A stretch of DNA of 28,779 nt, from the IMG/VR virus record IMGVR_UViG_3300047586_000001, positions 1-28,779 of that record. One strand, given 5' to 3'. The DNA is from a virus. The notes beneath the pieces were generated by a model. That model was not told where the DNA came from. It saw only the letters and a program-made list of their open reading frames with translations, and searched no databases. Each line of letters starts with the position of its first letter. The stretch's first letter is position 1. The position numbers and the translations under genes were made by a program. Positions 21,798-27,511 of this stretch are shown here, in pieces.

Positions 21798-22820
21798 TTA
21801 AGACACTATCATCTCTGACCATACCAAACTATCAATTAATGATTTAAGTTGCTTAGAAGTCTTCGTACGACCCCACACAGCGAAATAATCACTTATGTCC
21901 TTAATTTGATATATAGTTTGTAGAGATGAGTCTAATGTTATTTGTTTGAGATTGTGCTTTATACACAACTTCTCACTTGCTTCGATACCAGGTCGATCAT
22001 TGTCAAAAAATACTACTATATGTTTAAACCTATTTTGTAAGTCTGTTAGTATTGTTTTACTTAAATTATCATTTTCACACTGTAGTGCAATTGATGTGTA
22101 ACCTAATTCATGTAGTACCATGACATCTTTTAATGATTTTGTTATAATCAATAGATCACCTGATTGTTGTAATTGTTCATACCCTTGCAAGTCTATAGTT
22201 GAACAATTTGTACGCCATTTATCTCGTTTTAACTTTGATAGTGGACGATATATTTTAAATTTGTCAAAAATTTTATATGCATACATTGGACAATCTTTCG
22301 TGTACTGAAAATTCTGTTGCATATCATTTATCCAAAAAAATTGTATTGGTGATACTTCATACAAATCTAGTGTATCTCTCGACACACCATATTTACCCCA
22401 GTATACGTAATCTGTCTCACTAAAGTTACGTCTTTTAACAGATATTATTGTCCTTACCGAACGATATATTTCAGTTATCTCTTTACCACGTTTAGTTGTT
22501 TCAAGTTTTCCCAGTATTACATTAGTCCATATTTGTTTTAGGGCTTGTTTGGTATGATATAATTCTTTTACCTTTTTTACAAATGTGATAACATTCCCTG
22601 TTTCACCAGTTGCCTGGTCTTTCCACAATAATGCAGGACTAGATTTGTCCTTGAATATACCAAATGATGGTTTTAAGTCTTGTCTGAATGGGGAAGACAT
22701 AATCTTCCCCACATCAAACTTAGATCCTAGATAGTATGAATATATATCATACTCTGTTGTGTGTTTTAATATTTCGTCTAAACTTAAAACGTCTATAACT
22801 TTATTTGTATCATATATCAT
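21798..22820 (-). CDS. dnaG: DnaG/TOPRIM primase-like protein, 340 aa
   Basis: The N-terminus has the shape of a DnaG zinc-binding domain (SSPFRQDLKPSF, residues 42-53; TGNVITFVKKV, 74-84), but the usual cysteines and histidine are absent. The C-terminal half is a TOPRIM domain: LLIITKSLKDVMVL (223-236), then IVVFFDNDRPG (268-278) with the DxD pair, and IKDISDYF. The TOPRIM Glu is replaced by Lys228, a substitution I believe also occurs in other phage primase-like proteins. It would make RNA primers with the DnaB-like helicase encoded upstream. The start codon lies within an inverted repeat (22808-22826), and a perfect 9-bp hairpin (22689-22711) lies in codons 37-44. Primase is the best call; a TOPRIM protein of another kind is possible. 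Confidence 0.85.
   Translation of the reverse strand: MIYDTNKVIDVLSLDEILKHTTEYDIYSYYLGSKFDVGKIMSSPFRQDLKPSFGIFKDKSSPALLWKDQATGETGNVITFVKKVKELYHTKQALKQIWTNVILGKLETTKRGKEITEIYRSVRTIISVKRRNFSETDYVYWGKYGVSRDTLDLYEVSPIQFFWINDMQQNFQYTKDCPMYAYKIFDKFKIYRPLSKLKRDKWRTNCSTIDLQGYEQLQQSGDLLIITKSLKDVMVLHELGYTSIALQCENDNLSKTILTDLQNRFKHIVVFFDNDRPGIEASEKLCIKHNLKQITLDSSLQTIYQIKDISDYFAVWGRTKTSKQLKSLIDSLVWSEMIVS
22689..22711 (-). repeat. Perfect 9-bp hairpin inside the primase gene
   Basis: TGGGGAAGA (22689-22697) and TCTTCCCCA (22703-22711) are perfectly complementary with a 5-nt loop. The hairpin covers codons about 37-44, near the 5' end of the message. No U tract follows, so it is not a terminator. Confidence 0.65.
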
Positions 22821-22826
22821 ATGATA
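22808..22826 (-). repeat. Inverted repeat over the primase start codon
   Basis: TATCATAT (22808-22815) and ATATGATA (22819-22826) form a perfect 8-bp inverted repeat with a 3-nt spacer, covering the ATG at 22820-22818. In the mRNA it could partly mask the start. It is mostly A-T pairs, so stability is low and it may be chance. Confidence 0.4.
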
Positions 22827-22834
22827 AAATGATT

Positions 22835-23518
22835 TTAAGCGAACGGTAGATCGTCTACATTTTCAATTTCATTGTTGTTCCATGCATCACTTAATGGTAT
22901 AGTAGCCCTTAGATCATCGAGATCTTTCTTGGCCGCTACTGGATTAAGTACTGCGAATGGATTAGTTGACGTTGAAATTTCAACATCAGGACGATCTTTC
23001 ATCATCTTGTCCATTGCTGTATTAATAGATAAAAATGAGTCTGCTTTCGGTACAGACATCAATTCTATAAATGGTATGTAATTTGGCAATGAAGTAAAAT
23101 TAGCGTTATTTAATGTGACTTTAAGTCGCACTTTTACACCAACATACGTCTTACCTAAAATTTTAATTGTTTTATTTACAAAATCTTCAAACCCATTTGC
23201 GGTAAATCCTTCAAATTTCTCTTTAGGCACATACTTTGTAATTATGTGTTTGAATCTCTTGATTTGATTATTGGTCTTATTTGCCAATTTCTCTTCATTT
23301 TCATCGAATGGTTCCCATTCAGTATGAATTAAGGTCTCATTTTTGTCGTTAATAAAGTGAAATGCTGCAAACTTTTTGCCTTTTGGTGATTCTCCATATA
23401 CAATTGGATATGTTTCACCATCTTTATGTTTTAATTCACAATTATCATGAATCCCCGGACTCATAAAATTGTTAGATCGAACTTCAGAGTCGATCTTATC
23501 TGTTACGTTATATATCAT
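22835..23518 (-). CDS. ssb: Single-stranded DNA-binding protein, 227 aa
   Basis: The protein ends NVDDLPFA, an acidic tail with terminal D-D-x-P-F, the signature by which SSBs recruit replication and repair partners. The N-terminal and central parts alternate beta strands (YPIVYGESPKGKKFAAFHFI, then VGVKVRLKVTLNN), compatible with an OB fold. A low-complexity, charged segment (about 165-215) links core and tail. Its family seems distinct from bacterial SSB; the call rests on the tail, the size and its place next to the Sak4-like ATPase and the primase. It starts 12 nt after the ATPase stop, and a rare GGAG site lies 4 nt upstream of its ATG. Confidence 0.72.
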   Translation of the reverse strand: MIYNVTDKIDSEVRSNNFMSPGIHDNCELKHKDGETYPIVYGESPKGKKFAAFHFINDKNETLIHTEWEPFDENEEKLANKTNNQIKRFKHIITKYVPKEKFEGFTANGFEDFVNKTIKILGKTYVGVKVRLKVTLNNANFTSLPNYIPFIELMSVPKADSFLSINTAMDKMMKDRPDVEISTSTNPFAVLNPVAAKKDLDDLRATIPLSDAWNNNEIENVDDLPFA

Positions 23519-23522
23519 GTTA

Positions 23523-23526
23523 CTCC
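23523..23526 (-). promoter_or_regulatory. Shine-Dalgarno-like GGAG before the SSB gene
   Basis: On the minus strand, GGAG is followed by TAAC and then the ATG at 23518. Nearly all other genes here have only AT-rich leaders, as is usual for Bacteroidetes translation, so this site is the exception. It could support high SSB expression. A GGG just before the helicase ATG (25936) is the closest other case. Confidence 0.4.
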
Positions 23527-23530
23527 GTTA

Positions 23531-24190
23531 TTATTTATTGTCATTAGACAATATTATTCTCAAATTGGTTAAGAATTCGTTACAATCATTTGGTACGATT
23601 TCTTTACCATCAGGTAAGAATATTGGTGGAGTTTTAGCTGAAGTTGTGCCATCAGATAATAAATTGAATATATAATTCCTTTTACCGTCTTTAAACATAA
23701 CGTCGGCAAAGACTACAATTGTGAAGTCTTTCTCAACACCAGTTTTGTTCCATTCGTTACCCTTTACAGCCATTCGTCTCTCTAAGACGCCTGTCTCGGT
23801 TTCAACATTGGCTGAATGACCAGTTACAAGGATGTCCTTTGGAAATTTCTTTATCATGAACATAAGTTTCCCTATTTCTTCGTTATAAAGATTCCATATA
23901 TCAAATCCTTTCTTGGTCTCTCTTGCTGTTTTTAGTAAACTGTCTATGTAGGCAGAAAAACTATCTAACACTACCTCAGTAATGTCATTGTTTTTACCAT
24001 ATTCGATAAGTTTCTGATAAGTTTCTTGCCAACTATTGGGAGTACAATAGTATTTAAATTTGTTAATGAAAGGCAATGGTTTGCTTTCACAATTTATGAA
24101 CCCACATGTTTCTGGATTCATATTTCTGAAAGACATAGTTTTTCCTTTACCGCTAGCGCTTACTACTGCTATTTGGTAAGGTTGTGTCAT
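23531..24190 (-). CDS. Sak4-like RecA-fold ATPase (strand-annealing module), 219 aa
   Basis: A P-loop begins 11 residues in (SASGKGKT, residues 11-18; the first Gly of the usual GxxxxGKT is Ser), then a Walker B-like VVLDSFSAYID (about residue 75-85), a sensor-like ILVTGHS (about 125) and DFTIVVFADV. Small phage ATPases of this length and order are Sak4/AAA_24-type RecA-like proteins, which work with SSB in single-strand annealing recombination. The next gene downstream is the SSB, which supports this. It is the first gene after the 251-bp structured gap and may have its own promoter. Another phage nucleotide-binding protein is the alternative. Confidence 0.78.
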   Translation of the reverse strand: MTQPYQIAVVSASGKGKTMSFRNMNPETCGFINCESKPLPFINKFKYYCTPNSWQETYQKLIEYGKNNDITEVVLDSFSAYIDSLLKTARETKKGFDIWNLYNEEIGKLMFMIKKFPKDILVTGHSANVETETGVLERRMAVKGNEWNKTGVEKDFTIVVFADVMFKDGKRNYIFNLLSDGTTSAKTPPIFLPDGKEIVPNDCNEFLTNLRIILSNDNK

Positions 24191-24218
24191 TTATTTCTTT
24201 TAATAATATTTTGTTGTA

Positions 24219-24297
24219 TAAAGAAGTTAGATTATTATTAGATATCTTTAAAAGATATATTAACAATTGTTTTTGTATATGTTTTTTTACTTCTTTA
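24219..24297. repeat. Nested AT-rich inverted repeats upstream of the Sak4-like gene
   Basis: An outer pair TAAAGAAGT (24219-24227) and ACTTCTTTA (24289-24297) encloses a perfect 8-bp pair ATATCTTT (24242-24249) / AAAGATAT (24251-24258) separated by one base, and the 10-bp palindrome AACAATTGTT (24262-24271). Such nested symmetry in a non-coding AT-rich gap may be a protein-binding site, promoter or replication origin; no iterons or DnaA boxes are evident. Confidence 0.5.
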
Positions 24298-24330
24298 GTT
24301 GCAATTATATGCATTTATTTGTTATTAATT

Positions 24331-24431
24331 AAAAAAGGTGTGGGTTAGTTTTAAAGTGGTATTACCACCTAAGCCACATCATACATTTGGACTGTACAAG
24401 TACTAACCCTAGCTGTTTATTTTATTACACC
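24331..24431 (-). terminator. Structured terminator/attenuator-like RNA element with alternative folds
   Basis: On the minus-strand transcript, fold A uses the pairs ACACC 24427-24431 / GGTGT 24337-24341 and ACTAACCC 24402-24409 / GGGTTAGT 24342-24349. Fold B is a local hairpin: arm 24339-24348 (TGTGG, G, TTAG) against 24369-24378 (CTAA, G, CCACA), with one mismatch and an inner hairpin GTGGT 24356-24360 / ACCAC 24364-24368. Bases 24342-24348 are shared, so the folds exclude each other. Both end next to A 24331-24336, which is a U6 tract in the transcript. It lies 10 nt after the stop of the 174-aa gene. Termination is likely; a switch is speculative. Confidence 0.6.
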
Positions 24432-24441
24432 CTAATGGTTA

Positions 24442-24966
24442 CTATTTCAAGTACTCTTTACCGTAACGGTCACGCCTAATATCATAGGTGTCACCATCGA
24501 CAATAATATACTCTTCCCCAGTCCAGGGGTCAGAATGTTTACGATACATGTCATAACCAATCTTTACCCAACGTTCTAGGATAGTAACTTTGTCATAGAC
24601 AGTTACTTTCCGTAATTTCTTACGTTTAGGTAATTCAATGGTTATTTCATAGTCTTTACCATCATGACGTCTATCACCTCTGCAGGTGCACTCGTCATCA
24701 CAGAATTCCTGTATCAACCGCACGATATTTTCAAAATCTCTCATAAGAAAGTATTTATTTTCGCTTTTTTGATCGCCTACATGTATTATGCCTTCATACT
24801 CAAAATCCTCATTCTCTAATAAATACTGTAGTCTATCTTCTAATGGATGTCTCCGTTGAAATTTCCCTTTGATAGATGCAATAAGTCTTTGAAATAATGA
24901 CTTATTGACCTTCTTCTCCTCATTATCCAATACAATAGCGAAATGTTTAAAATATTGTTGTGTCAT
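24442..24966 (-). CDS. Unknown early protein, 174 aa
   Basis: A charged protein with no membrane segment. The N-terminal part is basic (SLFQRLIASIKGKFQRRHPL, about 23-42), the centre is acidic with a Cys pair CTC (about residue 93-95, DDECTCRGDRRHDG) and the C-terminus alternates Tyr, Asp and Arg (IIVDGDTYDIRRDRYGKEYL). The single C-x-C does not make a zinc site on its own. It ends with tandem TAG TAA. It starts 4 nt after the helicase stop and so is co-translated with it; a replication accessory role is possible. No family recognised. Confidence 0.72.
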   Translation of the reverse strand: MTQQYFKHFAIVLDNEEKKVNKSLFQRLIASIKGKFQRRHPLEDRLQYLLENEDFEYEGIIHVGDQKSENKYFLMRDFENIVRLIQEFCDDECTCRGDRRHDGKDYEITIELPKRKKLRKVTVYDKVTILERWVKIGYDMYRKHSDPWTGEEYIIVDGDTYDIRRDRYGKEYLK

Positions 24967-24970
24967 GTAA

Positions 24971-25936
24971 TTATGTTATATTAATCGGATTATATTCGTC
25001 AATTCTGTTAAATCTTAAATTGTTAATAAAACTTAATATTTTAGGCTCGCCTTCTCGGTTCTTCAAAATATGCATATAGATCTTATCTTTAACGGGCCAG
25101 TTATTGATACCATACGCTTTTATACCTAGAAGTTCCGGGCGATGGATCACTACTACATAATCTGATGCTTGAAATAAAGAATCACTTCCAAAGATATCCC
25201 TACGTGTGGGAAAGTGCAATGATTGGTTATTAATCCTTTCAATGTTCTCAATCTCCCTATTCATTTGACTAAGTTGTATGATAGTATTCCTGTTATATTT
25301 TTTAATCTCCATGAATAATCTTTGTAAATGTGTTAGTATCTCTCGCTCTGATTCCCCAGTTTTACCTTTTGTTAACAAGGTGTGATCTAAGATAATTACT
25401 AACCATTTATCTTTGACCTGGGGTAATTCAGAAAATTGCATTATAGTCTCCCTTATTTCATCAACGGTTCCTGGACTATCCACGTAGTAGATGGGGTACC
25501 ATTTGATTTTATCAGACTCTTTTACGATACTGTCATACTCTTGATCTGTTATAGTACCCCCTTCGGGGGATGCACTATACAATTCGGCTGTTGTTTTGGT
25601 TAACTTATAACTAAGTTTCCGACCAACTTGCCGACTTGCTAACATTTCAAAGTTAAATGATAATACAACAATATCTTCTTTTGGATTCAAATCTATTAAA
25701 TCTGTTTCCAAGCTATTCGCTAGGCTACTCTTGCCGCTGCCACTTATTCCTGCTATGGAAATTATGACGTTTGGCTCGATCCCACCCATACATACTTTAT
25801 TAAATTTCTCCCAACGTGTCTTTAATGATTTTACAATTCCTTTTCGTCTATTGTCAATATATGTTAATATATCATCAGTTGAACGTGAGATATGTTTGTA
25901 CGTTAATGATTTCGCATTAGATGAGTTCTGTTCCAT
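24971..25936 (-). CDS. dnaB: DnaB-like replicative helicase (SF4), 321 aa
   Basis: Walker A GISGSGKS (63-70), H1a-like FNFEM (94-98), Walker B LVIILDH (179-185), the H3 loop IIQLSQMNR (219-227; sensor Gln) and SDYVVVIHRPE (258-268) follow the order of the DnaB/SF4 RecA core. The chain is shorter than full DnaB, with only about 50 residues before the core, so the N-terminal primase-interaction domain is missing or replaced. A hexameric 5'-3' fork helicase working with the TOPRIM primase is expected. The ATG at 25936 overlaps the previous gene by 20 nt and is preceded by GGGT, suggesting translational coupling. A strong hairpin sits inside the gene (25550-25579, codons 120-129). Confidence 0.88.
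   Translation of the reverse strand: MEQNSSNAKSLTYKHISRSTDDILTYIDNRRKGIVKSLKTRWEKFNKVCMGGIEPNVIISIAGISGSGKSSLANSLETDLIDLNPKEDIVVLSFNFEMLASRQVGRKLSYKLTKTTAELYSASPEGGTITDQEYDSIVKESDKIKWYPIYYVDSPGTVDEIRETIMQFSELPQVKDKWLVIILDHTLLTKGKTGESEREILTHLQRLFMEIKKYNRNTIIQLSQMNREIENIERINNQSLHFPTRRDIFGSDSLFQASDYVVVIHRPELLGIKAYGINNWPVKDKIYMHILKNREGEPKILSFINNLRFNRIDEYNPINIT
25550..25579 (-). repeat. Strong hairpin inside the helicase gene
   Basis: Outer arms TATAGT (25550-25555) and ACTATA (25574-25579) plus inner arms CCCCC (25557-25561) and GGGGG (25565-25569) around a 3-nt loop; unpaired A on one side, ATGC on the other. Eleven base pairs with five contiguous G-C pairs are exceptional in this AT-rich genome. 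It lies in codons about 120-129 (YSASPEGGTI). Confidence 0.7.
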
Positions 25937-26504
25937 ACCCTAGATCATTATCTTTATATGTCAATTCGCCCAGATCGTCTATCTGGTCCTCGAATGCTTC
26001 CCATTCCTGGGCATTAAGCCACGATGTCATTCGTTTCATGAACTTCATCGTTCCATTCCTCTCTCTGTAAAGTATTTCTTGTTTGAGACATTTTAAAATA
26101 TGATCATGAATAGATTTCTTTGCCTTGGTATACCCAAGATAAAGCATTTTGGCCTTAGATTTGTCCGTCCGCAAATAGTCGACGGTTCCATCTGACCTTA
26201 TTACTTTCAATGGATATGTGAACTCGAATTCTTTAAAGAAGTCTGTATCTACAAACAATCTCTTTATAAAATTCGTTGCCTTCAAATTATTGAAGTCATA
26301 TGTACCTATCACAAATCCTTCTATAAAACCCTTATCATGCAATGTTTTAATGTCCCCACTAATTTGAGCAACATCTACTCCATTCATCAGATAATAGTCT
26401 TTTAATGTACTTTGTTTATCAGCTAGAATCAATGAAAGTAACAAAAATTGATCTGCTGTGATTTTATTATTAATTAAAAAATCTGTGTTTATTTCTACTA
26501 TCAT
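25917..26504 (-). CDS. Putative helicase loader or replication accessory protein, 195 aa
   Basis: The N-terminal third (residues about 15-60: ITADQFLLLSLILADKQSTL, then QISGDIKTLHDKGFIEGF) has the helix pattern of a winged-helix DNA-binding domain, as in replication initiators and DnaD/helicase-loader proteins. The rest is basic and helical, with a Trp-containing acidic end (MTSWLNAQEWEAFEDQIDDL). It has no P-loop. It directly precedes the helicase gene and overlaps its start by 20 nt, as loaders often do. Because the helicase has a short N-terminus, this protein may supply a missing loading function. This is context plus a fold impression only; it could instead be a regulator. Confidence 0.6.
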   Translation of the reverse strand: MIVEINTDFLINNKITADQFLLLSLILADKQSTLKDYYLMNGVDVAQISGDIKTLHDKGFIEGFVIGTYDFNNLKATNFIKRLFVDTDFFKEFEFTYPLKVIRSDGTVDYLRTDKSKAKMLYLGYTKAKKSIHDHILKCLKQEILYRERNGTMKFMKRMTSWLNAQEWEAFEDQIDDLGELTYKDNDLGYGTELI

Positions 26505-26540
26505 ATTGTGTTATTTTATAGTAGAAGTAAGTTTATAACA

Positions 26541-26909
26541 TTAGACATGAATGTAATTTTTGCTAACTTTGGTCTTACTTCTCCATCGTATACGTTTAAT
26601 TACTTTTACATCATTATCTTTCATAGTTATCACTTTTTTAATTGTTATGTCTTTAAATGATCTTAGATTGTTTAAATCATCTTTGGTACATTTACATTTA
26701 AAAACTTCTTTGATGAGATCTGCTTTTGTTTCATTATTTGCTAATTCTGCTAATGGATAACATTGTTCTATTAATTCTAGATACAATCTTAACTCTTTTC
26801 GTGAAACTTTATTAAATCTGATAGATATTAATGGTAAATCCACATGTAGAAACATTTGCATCTTTTCATCTAAGTTCTTATGTTGTCGATTTGATATCAT
26901 TTTGTTCAT
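26541..26909 (-). CDS. Unknown basic protein, 122 aa
   Basis: A small Lys/Arg-rich protein (pI clearly basic; KRIRWRSKTKVSKNYI at the C-terminus) that suggests nucleic-acid binding. A short CKCT sequence (about residue 72-75) is present but there is no second metal pair. The ATG at 26909 overlaps the zinc-ribbon gene by 32 nt; a second Met (residue 17, about 26861) would remove the overlap, so the true start is uncertain. No family recognised. Confidence 0.6.
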   Translation of the reverse strand: MNKMISNRQHKNLDEKMQMFLHVDLPLISIRFNKVSRKELRLYLELIEQCYPLAELANNETKADLIKEVFKCKCTKDDLNNLRSFKDITIKKVITMKDNDVKVIKRIRWRSKTKVSKNYIHV

Positions 26910-27510
26910 CTTCTAATAGTTTCCAATTTGGATCTGGAAAAGCACACCCTTTACATAATGTCTTAATCCAACCCTTTGTCCTACCTATATTTTTCATAGT
27001 ACCACATTTTTCACATACATGATATGATAATGATTCAACAAATGATATTACTGCATATTGTTGGTCTGATGCTCCCTCTACATAAAATCTTAAACCACCA
27101 AATTTCTCCTTTATTTGTGCTGCTATAATTTGTGGATATCTATTAGATTCTATGTAAATAAATTTTTGTTTACTCCTCCATTCATGAATTAATCCTAATA
27201 GACTTCTTCTAATTATAGTTAGTGGATTTATTTGTTTTTTATGTTTAAGATTGTAGTGACACGGTATTTTATAGGATAGATTCTGTAGAAGTGATATAAA
27301 ATTCCTTAAAAGTTTATTCTCAATTACATAATCTTTATTATTATGATCTGTATTCCATTGTAAATTACTACATAATAGATCTATTATATTATACCACCCG
27401 TCGTCACAATCGAATCCCCAACACATGGCGGTAGTTTTCATATCACCATATCTATTTACAAATATCTTTGGATATTTCTGACATAATCTGTCATCTAATT
27501 CTTGTGTCAT
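26878..27510 (-). CDS. Zinc-ribbon phage protein, 210 aa
   Basis: The C-terminal domain carries two CxxC pairs (C166/C169 and C186/C189), a treble-clef or ribbon zinc site. Immediately before it is a conserved-looking block, AQIKEKFGGLRFYVEGASD (about 131-149), which I recall from uncharacterised phage proteins. The N-terminal half is helical (DGWYNIIDLLCSNLQWNT, NFISLLQNLSYKIPCHYN). It follows the polymerase stop by 1 nt. DNA or RNA binding is plausible from the zinc ribbon and context; the function is unknown. Confidence 0.75.
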   Translation of the reverse strand: MTQELDDRLCQKYPKIFVNRYGDMKTTAMCWGFDCDDGWYNIIDLLCSNLQWNTDHNNKDYVIENKLLRNFISLLQNLSYKIPCHYNLKHKKQINPLTIIRRSLLGLIHEWRSKQKFIYIESNRYPQIIAAQIKEKFGGLRFYVEGASDQQYAVISFVESLSYHVCEKCGTMKNIGRTKGWIKTLCKGCAFPDPNWKLLEDEQNDIKSTT

Positions 27511-27511
27511 A

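Larger units (their letters stand above)
24191..24441. other. Intergenic control region in the replication block (251 bp)
   Basis: The only gap over 100 bp within the minus-strand block. From its upstream (right) end it holds a structured, terminator-like RNA element with a U tract (24331-24431), then about 140 bp of very AT-rich DNA with nested inverted repeats (24219-24297), leading to the Sak4-like ATPase ATG at 24190. No ORF of note and no tRNA are present. It probably separates two transcription units and could hold a promoter or origin. I found no bacterial -10/-35 or Bacteroides-type -7/-33 match I would defend. Confidence 0.6.

Noticed and set aside
24337-24431. tRNA gene in the 251-bp gap (7-8 bp outer stem and a D-loop-like AGTGGTA)
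   Set aside because: No T-arm (no TTCGA-like loop with a 5-bp stem before the acceptor) and no acceptable anticodon arm on either strand; a U tract fits a terminator better.
26560-27022. Plus-strand ORFs opposite the 122-aa and zinc-ribbon genes
   Set aside because: Antisense shadows of AT-rich minus-strand genes; Phe/Leu/Ser-rich composition typical of noise.
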